A DNA stretch of 64,000 nucleotides from the NCBI RefSeq assembly GCF_036785885.1, contig NC_092317.1, positions 1,924,501 through 1,988,500 of the forward strand, written 5' to 3'. The notes beneath the pieces are model-generated. The model saw only the letters and a program-made list of their open reading frames with translations, was not told the DNA's origin and searched no databases. This DNA comes from Coffea arabica. Taxonomy: Eukaryota; Streptophyta; Magnoliopsida; Gentianales; Rubiaceae. Positions 29,801-42,300 of this stretch are shown here, piece after piece (the first letter of the stretch is position 1; each line of letters begins with the position of its first letter). The position numbers and the translations under genes are program-made.

Positions 29801-32507
29801 TCAAAGCGTACATGATACCGATCTCCTCCTGACGGTTGGTTTCCGCCTGGAGCCCTTCAAAGCGTCAGCATATTTTAACAATTCAGATTTCTTAGCATCT
29901 GTAGAACTTTGTTGATGTTGATATTGATTTTCTTTGCTTAAATTAGTAACGTCTTCTGAAATAGGATTCATCACTCTATAAACACAGGATGATCCATCAC
30001 TGCTATTTCTCTGGATACATTCTAAGTTGCTGCTTTCTTCTCCTTTACCACTCTTTGATCCTTGAAGATACGGAAATCTTTGGAGATCCAGAGAAAGTCT
30101 AGATGAGCTCTGCGATGAAGTTCTTGATCTGGCATTGAGGCCATCATCACCAGAAGCTGTCCCTGGTGAAACCCCAGCATTGCACACTGGAGAAATACTA
30201 GAACTCTTACCCACCATATACTCCATGGATGGAGCTGACTCTAGTGATGAACTCCGTCTAAGATGGCTACTCCCCTTTCCCCTTAGCAGTTGCATAAGCT
30301 TACCAAATATTTTTGTTTTGCTTGAAGTGTTTGTCTTGTTGGTTGATGAACATTCAACAGAAAGATCATCATTTTCACCAGATTCTGTAAGATAGGAAGC
30401 TTGGGAGGATGACCACCGGTCAGAATCAAAATCTGCTATACTTATCCCTTTCTCACCCGTGCCTTCTTTCCTTGCATATTCAAGTATTAGCTGCTTGGCT
30501 TTCTCCTCGGACTTGGGACTTAAGGATTTGCTTAGATCCCTAGCAACAGTTTTATCAGGGTCAGGCTGGTAGTTTCTCAGCTCATAGCGTAAGCAAGCAT
30601 TTATCCATCTGAGATAGACTAGTTCTTCAATATCAGAGCAACGAGCTGCTTGGAGTTGCTCAATTTCCCTAGCCTTATCTTCATTTTCTTGTCTTAAGCG
30701 GTTACTTTCAGTCTTCAATGCTTCCACCTGTTGCATGAGAAAGTAGATACACATAAATGAAAATGCACTAAGAAGTAACAGGGAAGGTAGAAGAGCTGGA
30801 AGAAGACAAATAACCTTTTCGCCATCCAAAACAGAAACAGCGAGGGTCTGCACATATTCCAACTTTTGAGCTAACGCAGAATTTTCTTGCCGCAGAATGT
30901 GATTAGACTTCCTTAGTTCCTCTGCCTCCTCCTCGTAATCCTTCAGTTGTTGAAGTTTCAACTGGAGGTCTGGGTCCGTACAAAGAGCCTTCTTTTCCTG
31001 GTCCTGTAGCTTTACAACTCTTTCTTGCAACGCTAGGATGTGTTCTCTGTTGTGCTGAGCTTCAGATCTTAGTTTCTTCTTGAGTAGCTTTATCTTTGTT
31101 TTTGCAGCTTCGAGTTCCGACACAACTCTTGCATAATCAGCCACTTGTTCCTCAAGCCTCCTCTTATCTGCCTGCAAGGACTCGATTTTAAGATTGAAAA
31201 GCTTGGCCTCCATATTGTTTATCTTGAGTCGGTTATGGAGCTCCATGACATCAGTCTCTTGCTCCTTAAGGCCGTAATACTCCAGCAGTTGAATCTCAAG
31301 TGATCTCTCCCTCTCTTTGAGAGTTTTAACCATGTTCCTCAGGCTGTTAAGTTCTTGCTCATGGTCCAGCTTTTGAACACAACTATTTGTTAGCATTTCT
31401 ACATCCTTGTGGGGAGAAAAGGTAGCCTTCATGGCAGCCAAATCAAATTCCTTGACGAGATCATTGAATTCTGGCAAGAGGTACACGTCTTTATCCCCAT
31501 TAGATCTCTTGCCAGGAGAACAGTTACTGGATAAATTACCACTAGAGGTTTTTGACAACAACGATGGCTCCTGCAGCATAAAGTGCAAACAAAAGTTGCT
31601 TTTAATAGTTAAAGCCTAAATACACTCTTCTAAATCACCAGCTCCATAACACTGAAGGAAATGCTGTCTCTCCCGGACATAAAACCACAAAGGGAAAGAT
31701 TGAGGACTTGTATCTCTATCTGGCAATCATATGACATAAACTTATGCGTACTTAAAATGACACATTCTGTTTGTAATAAACTGACAATCAAAATTACCCT
31801 ATCAAGATCATATCTCTCAAATCCTTGAAATTAGAGATACACCGGTTATCAAATATAGCAGAATCTTAAATATAACATTTACAGAGGATAATATCACAGC
31901 TTCCGTGATAAAACACATTAAATTCCATCTCATGCAACAACTCTTAATCACAACAATCTATTCAACCTCATTCAAATCGTTATTGGGGCAAAAAAAAAAA
32001 AAAGCAGACCACAACTATAGTACTATCTTCATGAGGTTGACAAATAACTGTTTCTAAATCCAGTCAATTACCATAAAGGAGAATTAGGAACAAAGAAAAA
32101 GGACCCAGAAATTTAAAACAAAAGTCCAGTCATCTTACATCTCTCTCAGAAGAAGCTAAGGCAAAATTACAAGAACTGGTTGCTCTAAGCAAGACATGAT
32201 CATCCTCGTCATTCTTCAGCTCAATCCTTTCCTCAACAGAGTCAGCCTGATTCGGATGTTCTGGATTCAACCACACATCCATGATATTGATTCAAGAACA
32301 CAAAGCAAGAGAGAAATTAACAAAACAGAAGTGCAATAAGGAAAAGAGGGCTAAACCTGGATGAGAAGGCTGTGAAGGTGGGGATCCAGAGGGCTTAACC
32401 TTTTTGGTTCTCAAAATAGAAAAGAGAATGCTGCCAACAGAGAAAGCCAGAGCCACCCCAAGTTTGAAGAGTACAGGCCTTATATCCCTCTTCTCCCTCG
32501 TCATCAT
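29801..32507 (-). CDS. CHUP1-like coiled-coil protein, membrane-anchored
   Basis: Four exons (32357-32507, 32139-32260, 30815-31570, 29801-30727) encode 651 residues. A hydrophobic segment at about residues 15-33 (FKLGVALAFSVGSILFSIL), preceded by a basic TREKRDIRP, predicts an N-terminal membrane anchor. A long coiled coil follows (about 130-370; heptad-rich KERERSLEIQLLEYYGLKEQE onwards). The family hallmark LRWINACLRYELRNYQP sits near residue 382. The tail is serine-rich and ends in a basic RRKPTVRRRSVSCTL. These are features of the CHUP1/IPGA1-like and AR791-like actin- or microtubule-associated plant proteins; CHUP1 itself anchors chloroplasts to actin. I see no proline-rich profilin-binding stretch like that of CHUP1, so an AR791-type relative is more likely. 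Intron 3 (30728-30814) is 87 nt, stop-free and in frame. The start is the first of two adjacent ATGs. Confidence 0.85.
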
Positions 32508-33536
32508 ATATAACACAAAAACCAGCTTTGATCCTCAATAATTTACCGGTTCATGCGTCCCCTTCTTCTTCATCATCCATCTAAACCACCCAAACAAATT
32601 GAAGATGATTTCACACGACCCTTTTCATAAAACATATCATCAATACGGAAACATACAATCAGAAACTAATGAATAAACGCTTCCAGGAAACAGACAGGGA
32701 AGATGGTCAGGGGAACTTACTGATGAAGAAGAAGGAAAGAACTCTTGATTGATGAAGTCTTGGGAGGCCACCATCCAAAAAGGAATCAAAGCAACAGGGG
32801 AAAAAAAGAGAGAATCAACTTAGAAAATTGGACTTGCAGAGTAGTAATTCTAAGTTTATTTTTGATGGGGATTGTCGAGTTGGCCCGTTGGGTGGAGTTT
32901 CCTACACTTTCCTATGTTGGAGGGTTCCTCGTTGAACTATGTGGCTTTGATTTTTGTCTCTTCTCTTCCATATGTGACCTGTTTCTGGCTCGGCGTGTCG
33001 GGGCGTGGCGTGGCGTGTAACATGCAGCCTACTTTTTTTTGTAATTGGATATTGGATATTGATTTTGACCCATTGACTAAGAAACCGGCCACGCCTGGAG
33101 TGGAGTTTTTGTCTTACGTCGAATTCAGTACTATTTCCCTTTGCAAAAAAGTTAGTACTAAATTATTAATTATTGTTATAACTAACTGTATTGCATGCAG
33201 GAGTAAGATTGAAAAAGCTTGGGCGGGTTTAATTATTTTATGTATATTTACCTTGCATGTAAATATGGAAGGAGAGAGGGTATCAAACTATCAAGAGGGA
33301 GGGAGGGAGAGGGATGATGATATTGGATTTTTTATTCCAAACTATTTTGCTTTTATTCTATCATAAACGCAGAAGAAATGCTTCCTTTCTTCATTTTTTG
33401 AGAAATAAAAAAAAGAAAAGTATTGGATTAGCTTGGTATTAAGGGGAGCAATAATGATTAGCGTTGGTATTGGATTAGCTTTGTAAAGTCCTACAGACTG
33501 ACTAGTGGCTGGCTATTAGCCTCTCCTTAAACGCTC
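32508..33536. other. Intergenic left of the LTR element
   Basis: Promoter and leader of the CHUP1-like gene, then AT-rich spacer with a G/A-rich patch at 33270-33310. Small frames are present but none has a recognisable product. It ends at the 5-bp target duplication CGCTC (33532-33536). Confidence 0.4.
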
Positions 33537-33857
33537 TGTCAGGAATTCAAGCAGAGTTCCTGCGCTAGAGCTGCGATGCAGCTGTGGAAACAAAGAACAA
33601 GAGGGGAAAAGGGTAAGGAAAGATTGAGAGAGAGAAGAACGAGAGAATGAAAACGTGAGGAGGAGGAATCAATTCTGTTATTTCTCTTCATACCTCTGCA
33701 AATTGTAGAAAGCACATTATATAGGAAGAACTACACGTTCACTAACCCACTTAACAGACTGACATGCTGACGTCATTCTGATTCAGCTACTTAACTACCA
33801 ATAACAGAAACTGTTATGATTTATTGCTATTTACAATTTAGCCCCCCAATCCTGACA
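33537..33857 (-). repeat. 3' LTR of the chromovirus
   Basis: 321-bp long terminal repeat, TG...CA, with TGTCAGG/CCTGACA ends. By eye it is the same length and sequence as the copy at 38488-38808. Confidence 0.95.
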
Positions 33858-36800
33858 ATCCCTTCCCCTTATAACTAGCCTTGTCCTCAAGGCTGGAATT
33901 GAGGAAACTGGTGATTGATAACAGATGCATCTTCCCAAGAAGCTTCACAGGAGTCCATGTGAGACCACTTAATCAAATATTGGATCACAGGTTGATCCTT
34001 CCGGAGGATAACCCTCCTCTGCAACACTGCCTCAGGTTCCAGTATGCAGTGATCCTGCATATCAAATTCTGGTATAGTGGGGGTGGTGCGCTGATCCGGA
34101 CCAATCCTCTTCTTGAGCAAGGATATGTGAAACACAGGATGTATCCTAGCCCCCTCAGGTAGCTTGAGCCTGTATGAAACCTGTCCCACCTTTTCCAAAA
34201 CCTCAAAAGGGCCATAATATTTAGCTGCTAGCTTAAGACTCCTTCTGATGGCTAAGGACTGTTGCCTATACGGCTGCAGCTTCAGGAAAACATAATCTCC
34301 AACTGCCAGGGTCCTCTCTGTTCTGTGCTGATTGGCAAAATAAGTCATTCTTTGCTGCGCCTTGTCCAATTTCTCCTTAATGGACTGAGAGATTCGAATT
34401 CTCTCCTGCACTAGGTCCTTGGCACCTGGGATAACTGTATCCTGATAGGGTCCCAATGGTAGGTGTGATGGTTTATATCCATAGAGAACTTCAAATGGCG
34501 TGGTCTGTAGTCCAGAATGGAATGTAGTATTGTACCACTGCTCTGCTAAAGGCAGCCACTTGTACCAGTGAGTAGGGTGCTCACTGGACATACACCTTAG
34601 GAAATTTTCCAAACATTGATTGAGTCTTTCTGATTGGCCGTCTGTTTGTGGATGGTAGGAAGAGCTCAGGTGTAGTGCCACTCCCATCAATTTGAATAAT
34701 TCTTGCCAGAATTTGCTAGTGAAAATTTTGTCTCTATCACTGACAATAGACACTGGCAGTCCATGGAGCTTGTATATATTGTCCAAGAAGAGTTGTGCAA
34801 CCTGTGTGGCTGTAAAAGGGTGTTTGAGTGCTAGGAAATGTGCATATTTTGTGAAACGATCGATGACCACCAGAATGGTATCCCTTCCCTGTGACATAGG
34901 CAACTTCTCGATGAAGTCCATAGTGAGGTGGGACCATGCCTTATCAGGGATAATCAAGGCCTGCAACAAGCCTGGGTAAGGCACATTTTCATGCTTACAC
35001 CTCTGACACACGTCACAAGCACTGACAAACTTGATTACATCTTGCTTCATTCCTTCCCAATGGAACAAGGCTCTCAGCTTCTGATAAGTCCCTCTCTGGC
35101 CTGAATGTCCTCCCAGAGCAGTATCATGGACTGCCTTGAGTAGGGAGTTCCTGATACCATTTGCCGACCCCACTACCAGTTTCCCTTTGTACTTAATGAT
35201 GCCATCTAAAATCTGATAGTCACTCCCCGTGTGTGAATCCAACAAGCATTGAGCTATAACAGATTGCCAATGCTCATCCCCTTCATAGCTTCTGCATAAA
35301 TCCTCTATCCACTTGGGTTTGACTGCAGAAATTGCTAGGAAGGAGTTCTCCTGCTGGTCTTCCTGGCCACAGAATGTTTTCCTAGATAGAGCATCAGCAG
35401 CAGTGTTGTCACTGCCCTTCTTATACTGTATCTCATAGTCCAGGCCCAACAGCTTAGTCAGCCACTTGTGCTGCAGGGGTGTAGTTAACTTCTGTTCTAA
35501 CAAGTACTTCAGTGACTGGTGATCAGTCTTAATGATGAAATGGTGTCCAACTAGATAATGCCTCCATTTGGTCACGGCTAACACCAAGGCCATTAACTCC
35601 TTCTCGTAAACAGACAGACCCAAATTCCTTGCTGATAGAGCCCTACTGAGGTATGCTATAGGATGACAGTCCTGCTGCAGCACTGCACCTATGCCTCCAT
35701 TACTGGCATCTGTCTCAATCACAAATGGCCTCTCAAAATCTGGTAGCCTGAGAACTGGTGAAGTACACATGATTTGCTTAAGTTTCTTAAAGGCAGCAGC
35801 TGCTTGTTCATTCCAGCAGAAGCTATCCTTCTTGAGTAGATCTGTCAATGGTCTGCATATGATACCATAGTGTTTGATGAATCGCCTATAGTAGCCCGTG
35901 AGGCCTAGAAAACCTCTTAATGCCTTAACTGAGTTGGGAGTAGGCCAATCCAATACATCTTTGATCTTTCCTTCTTCCATACTCACCCCTTCTGATGATA
36001 TCATATGTCCAAGATATTCAATCCTCTGCTGAGCAAATGAGCATTTAGACAGCTTAGCATACAGCTGATTCTCTCTCAGTACCTTCAATACTACCTCCAG
36101 ATGTTGCACACGCTGATCCAGATCTTTGCTGTAGACCAATATGTCATCGAAAAAGATTAACACAAACTTGCGCAGATGGGGCTGGAAAACCTTATTCATT
36201 AATGCCTGGAAGGTGGCTGGAGCATTTGTCAGCCCAAAAGGCATGACCAGAAATTCATAATGCCCCTCATGAGTCTGGAAAGCAGTTTTGTGTACATCCT
36301 GGATTTTAACTCTAACCTGATGATACCCAGCCCTCAGGTCTATTTTGGAATGGTATTTGGATCCACATAACTCAGCTATCAGCTCCTCAATATTAGGGAT
36401 GGGATACTTGTCCTTAACAGTCAATTTATTCAGGTGCCTATAATCGACACAAAAACGCCAGGTGCCATCTTTCTTTTTGACCAGCAACACAGGTGAAGCA
36501 TAAGGACTATTACTATGCTTAATGATTCCACTGTCTAACATTTCCACAACTTGCCTTTCTATCTCAGTTTTTTGGGAGTGAGGGTACCTGTAAGGTTTGA
36601 TTTTGAAGGCTTGAGCATCTGACTTGAGAGGTATGGCATGGTCCAGGCTTCTCTCTGGTGGTAAGCCCGTAGGTGCTGCAAACACATCCTTGTACTTGTC
36701 CAACAACTCCTTGACTTCCCTAGGTGTATCAACATCTGGATTTCTCCCTTGAATTCCCTGAGATATACTGTAGCAGCTATGTTTGTAATTAATGAAGTCC

Positions 36801-38487
36801 CTCAGGTCCTTGTTTCTCAACAGGTTGAGCTCTGCTTCTGCCACACATCCTTGCAGGATGATTTCTTCCGCTTCACCATGAATAGCTATATTCAGCTTGT
36901 GAAAGTCAAATGTGATGGGGCTATAATGAGCCATCCAATCTACTCCTAAAATTAGATCCCATCCTCCTAGCTCCATGACTCTCATGTCAAAACAGAACTT
37001 GTGATTATTAGTGGACCAAAGCACCTTAGGACTCTTAGTGCATCCGGATACCATGGAGCCATCCCCAATGACTACTGTGAATGGAGTGGTGACCACATAT
37101 GGCAATTCCAGAGCTTTAACCAGATGGTGGCTAATGTAGGTGTCTGAACTACCTGTGTCCACCAGAATGTGTATGGGAACTCCCTTGATTTCTCCCCTGA
37201 GTGTGATTGTTTTCCTCTTTAATGCCTCTGAGAGTGCATGGAGTGATACCTCCATCAATTCTCCAGGGTTGCCTGTCTTTTCATCTTGCTCCCCTACAGC
37301 ATCCACGAATTCTCCTTCATCTTCCTCATCGACTACCATCATGTTCAGTTGTCTATTCTTGCACTGGTGTCCTACTCCAAAACGTTCACCACACTTGAAA
37401 CATAGTCCATTATTCCTTCTAAATTGTATTTCCTGTGGCGATATTTTCCTGATTGGTGTAGCTGAACTAGTCTCACCTTTGATAACATTAGTCGGTGGAA
37501 TTTTATAGGCATTTGGAACAGCTGTAGTACCTTTGTATAAGCCGAACTTAGGATCAACAGGTGACTTTGCTAACTGTTTAGCAGATCTCTGCTGCAGTCT
37601 CCAGGCTTCTTCCTGTAATCTGGCTAACTCCATAGCATCTGATACCCTGTCTGGTTTCAACATTTTCACCATAGTCTTAATTTCATCTCGTAATCCACTA
37701 ATGAAGCTTGAAACGAAATAGGATTCGGATAGGTGAGGATTTTTTACTAGCATCAATGATTTTAATTCCTCAAACCTCTCCTGGTAGTCCTCCACTGTTC
37801 CTACTTGCTGCAGTTTGTTGAAATCTTCTACTATATCTCGAGCTCCTTTTTCTGCAAACCTCTCACTGAGCAATTCAGTGAATTGTTGCCAAGATAATTC
37901 TGGAAATTCCATCTTGATGCCTTGATACCATACATCCGCCTTACTATCCAAAAACATCTCAACTACTTCCATTTGCTGGTCTGGAGGGATTTGGTAGGTA
38001 AGGAAATATTTCTGGCATTTTCGAAGCCAAATGCGTGGATTCTCTCCAGTAAAAAGTGGTAACTCTATCTTTGGGGGATTTGGTAAGAATACCTTGGGAG
38101 TTTTGGCTCTGGAACATTGATTAACACCCAATTCAGACTGGAGCTTCGTGTGGGCTGGGGGTGTTGGTAGAATTGGAGTTTTTTCTGGATGTGCTGTCTC
38201 ATCTCTTTCCAATTGCTTCTCTCTGGCCATAATTTGAATCAGTGCGTTGAGCTTCTGGTCCATGCCAGAGATTAATGCTCTCATCTCCTGGTTAGAATTT
38301 TCCATCTCTCCCCGCAATTGCTGCTGAACATCTTGTTGATTCTGCTGGAGAGAGAGAATGACTTGTAGAGCTTCCTGCAGTCGTACTTCCTGCTTCTTCA
38401 ATTGATCTTCCATATTGTTGAATCGTGTGCCTTCCGCCATTGATAACAATTGCGAACAATCCGAGGATCGATGCTCTAGATACCAAT

Positions 38488-38808
38488 TGTCAGGAATTCA
38501 AGCAGAGTTCCTGCGCTAGAGCTGCGATGCAGCTGTGGAAACAAAGAACAAGAGGGGAAAAGGGTAAGGAAAGATTGAGAGAGAGAAGAACGAGAGAATG
38601 AAAACGTGAGGAGGAGGAATCAATTCTGTTATTTCTCTTCATACCTCTGCAAATTGTAGAAAGCACATTATATAGGAAGAACTACACGTTCACTAACCCA
38701 CTTAACAGACTGACATGCTGACGTCATTCTGATTCAGCTACTTAACTACCAATAACAGAAACTGTTATGATTTATTGCTATTTACAATTTAGCCCCCCAA
38801 TCCTGACA
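38488..38808 (-). repeat. 5' LTR of the chromovirus
   Basis: 321-bp repeat matching 33537-33857. Its inner edge is followed, in the element's orientation, by the initiator-Met-like primer-binding site. The outer edge abuts the second CGCTC target duplication. Confidence 0.95.
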
Positions 38809-39359
38809 CGCTCCCGAGGTCTGGTCCCTTTCTTCTCCAATCTTCCAGGAAGCTCCGCTCCGCTCCGGGTCCGGGTTGACCCAGCCGGTAGACTGTTTCG
38901 CGTGGAAGCGGAACCTCTATCGAATTATTCAGAAGGTATTAGCTTTACGGAACCCTTTTACTTTTACATCAATCATCTTTTTCTTGAAGAAGGAAACATT
39001 TCCACACAAGACACCAAATTAAATAGTTTTTTCTTTAAAGATCAGAAGCCCAAGGACGGACGCAGTAGTTAGGTCAAACTACAAAGCTGAGAACAACAAA
39101 CAAACGCGTGGACGGATGAAGAAGCAGAACTTCCACATCATTCTGAAATAAAAGCAAATCTTTTCTCATGAACCAACCAAACCACCACCTACTTTCAAGT
39201 TTCAACTCCACCATCAGTCATCAATACGCTTTTACTATATACAATAAACATCAGAAGCATCAGATTAATGCAGCAGCACAGTTCCCAATGGAAAGCGGGT
39301 TCTTGCTCTGTGCCAACAACATAAACCCGATTTACAAATTATGCGTACAGAATTTTCCT
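38809..39359. other. Spacer between the LTR element and RadA
   Basis: Contains the right target duplication and the RadA 3' flank. The stretch 38815-38935 has exon-like composition (a frame reading SSAPLRVRVDPAGRLFRVE) but no family I know, and no start or splice context is secure. It may be a remnant of a transcribed leader. Confidence 0.35.
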
Positions 39360-42300
39360 CTATCTCTGTCTCAACCTTTTCGAAAATACCGTGTTAATCA
39401 TCTCCTTTAGATCCCTACAAGCCAATATCTGCATTCCCTCGAGATCCAAGGTCGACAAAAATTTCTCAGCCAATTCCGGGACAACACACTTCTTGTAACC
39501 CAGCTTTGCCAGTGTAGATGCCCTTTTCTCCATTCCTGGTACCTGCAGTTACCAAGAGCACACGTCTGATGTTTCAACTGAACAGATGGGCAAGACACCA
39601 TCAATAAGGACTCAATAGACAGACAGCACAAATAGAATACTTTTGCTTTCAACTGAAGCATAGGTTACAACTAGTAAAAAAAAGTGTCACCTTAAGAAGC
39701 AGACCAAAATGTGCATTATTCAATAGTTAAACTTATCAGAAATAGGCACAATTGCTTGTACGATTTGACCACTCAAATACTGGTTTTACTAACTCATCAG
39801 TTTTAAAATCATCACCCAAACAGCAACAAAAGGCTATTTTTCATACACTACAGGAAAAGAAAGATCATAACATAGAAATTAGAGTCACATCAGTGGCATA
39901 TACATACCATACGAAGTTCCCCACCAAGGCCAATTTCTCCAATGAATGCTACACCACGGGGAATGGGAAACTCCAAGAAACTGGAAGGGCATAAGAAGCT
40001 TAGTTGAGCAAACCTTTACATCACATTATACAAGATGGGAGAAGCAGTACCACATGGCAACAGGGAACACAGAAATCATTCCAGAACCAAGTATGTGTTA
40101 AGTCAATCACTCAACATTGTAGAAGCAGCAAAGAACCATTTCTCTCCCCCCCCCCCCCCCCACACCCCCAACAAAACCAAAAAAAAATTCCATGATTCCA
40201 AGGCCATCTAATTGAGACTCAACCTAACAAGATTTGCTCAACCTAGACCCACATAGCGTCACAACTTCAGTAACAGAATAGACTATGATGACTTGTGCAA
40301 CAAAATGATGGGACATAAACTGTGCACCACCATTCCTTTAACAGCAAATAGGATCAAACATAGCTAGAGAAATACGTATTAGAGATCAACCAAATTAAAG
40401 GCATACCTGCTGCAAATTGCAGCCGCTACTGAAAGATCTCCAGCAGTCTCAGACAAGCTAACACCACTAACAACATTAAGAAAAATGCCCTACAACAAAG
40501 TAAACAAGTTCAGGATCTCTTGCAAAAAGTCAGCAGACTAACATACACAATTTTGAAAAATTGATAAACAACCAAATGTACAAACTATGAGCTATCGATT
40601 AAGGTCATTGACAAACATCTTAGGCCATTTATCAGGACATTGTCCAATTCCAAAAAGATGAATGACCACAATACAGATTAAATCTTTCAATCATGAGAAT
40701 TTCTACATGCTTCACAGAAAAGAACTTATTCTTAAGAAGATATGATCATATTATGAATGCCCAGTTGTTTTTGTTTAAGCTAATATTCATCTAACAATGA
40801 AGAAAAATGTTTTGAGGGCACATTTTATTTCATTGTCCACATAATCATCCACACTTAATTGTCACAATGTTCTTTTCTATCAGAAATAAGAAACTGCAAC
40901 AGCCTTCAAGATATTCATTTGTTGAAATTAATAAACAAAAGGGTGACAATTACATTCTCTTGTAGCTTCAGTCCAGCTTGCTTCATAAGAACCTACAATA
41001 CAATAGGTAAGGGTCAGCTCATTTCCTTGCTTCAGCACATGAAGATAAAATTGATATAAAGAGTATTCCTGGTAGATTTTAATTCAAATGGACCAAATTA
41101 AATAGAATAACCATCAGAAAGACATGACATAGGCATATTTATTCAAGTACACAACCTAGTCACAGGCAAATTAGGAAAGTAAAACGTTACTCCCTCTGTC
41201 CCAGTCTAAGGGACATTTTTGGGAATTCCAACTTATTATGCACAGTTCAATCAATTTCAATGTGAAACATCTTTTTCCAACTGTGCCCCCTTTGACCAAT
41301 ACCAAAGCTTAATTGCTGTCTACCTTGTTGTAAAAAGATTCCGTGGGTCCATACAAATTGAAAGCCATTTTCAGGCTGTTGGCAAACATGCACCTATTTA
41401 TGGCCACCAAAACTTCTGGTGCCCCCCATGCACCTATTATTTGGATGCCTATTTATTGCTTTTGTGAGTTCCATCATACTTGATTTTTATTTTATCAATA
41501 TCTCTTTTGAGGGTACATATGGAATGTTAAAGAAAAAATTGCAGTGTAACTCAAATTTTGGGACATGGAAAAAGGTGAACTATGACAATAATAGTGGAGC
41601 GGAGGGAGTATTATTTGAAGCTTATGCATACTCCTCGCAATCTAAACACTGATGTATAAAACCATCTTTCTCGATCCTCACAAAAGGAATACAAGTGTTT
41701 TGATGGCAAAATGATGATGGTAGTCAAATTTCATGGATATGAAGCTACTGCTGAATGAACTGTAAAACTAAGAAAGCTCAAAATTCTTCAAGCACCTGTC
41801 ACCAATAAAGTATGAGAACCATCAAGGACCAAAAAAGTTCAGTGATGAGAAAGTTGCACCATGCAGGAAAAGACATTGCCTCGGGACGTTTTCAACCACG
41901 AGAATATTCTAATAACAGTTTCAGTTATATATCTGCAAGAATAACTCTATAAACCCCATGTTCAAACGTGAACTCCAAACATCAGATCCTCCTCAAAAAT
42001 GCAAGCTCAAGGCAACAAAAGAATAACTCACTGAAATGATCATGTCGGCTCTGCTCGCTTGAACACCATTCACTTGTCTTGCAATTGGAGAGCCAGCTAT
42101 GCATAATGCCTGCAAAATGAAATAATCATGAGAGAACGGTGACAGAAGTTCTAAATGACCATAAAGTTTCTTGCCCCTCTCAAAGGAGGGCTCTACAATG
42201 TGCATTTTCTTAAACTCAGAAATGATGAAGGCAAATGTGTATCTAAGGTATGACACAGAGGCTTATAAGGGATGTGAACCAATCTCTTGAGTATGTATTC

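Larger units (their letters stand above)
33537..38808 (-). mobile_element. Ty3/gypsy chromovirus LTR retrotransposon, looks whole and young
   Basis: A 5272-bp element between 5-bp target duplications CGCTC (33532-33536 and 38809-38813). The two 321-bp LTRs (33537-33857 and 38488-38808) begin TG and end CA, and I read them as identical, so insertion was recent. In its own orientation, a primer-binding site resembling initiator-Met tRNA (TGGTATC...AGAGC) follows the 5' LTR, and a purine tract precedes the 3' LTR. The interior (33887-38449) is one long gag-pol frame of about 1520 codons: gag, CCHC zinc knuckle (CFKCGERFGVGHQC), aspartic protease (LVDTGSS), reverse transcriptase (FFDDILVYS), RNase H (ETDAS), integrase with zinc-binding and catalytic core, and a C-terminal chromodomain-like end. 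Size, short LTRs and chromodomain suggest the Reina-type chromovirus group; the clade is inferred. It lies between the CHUP1-like and RadA genes. Confidence 0.95.

Noticed and set aside
38767-39072. Exon-like frame right of the chromovirus
   Set aside because: Part of the frame is LTR sequence, and the remaining stretch matches no family I know. Noted as spacer only.
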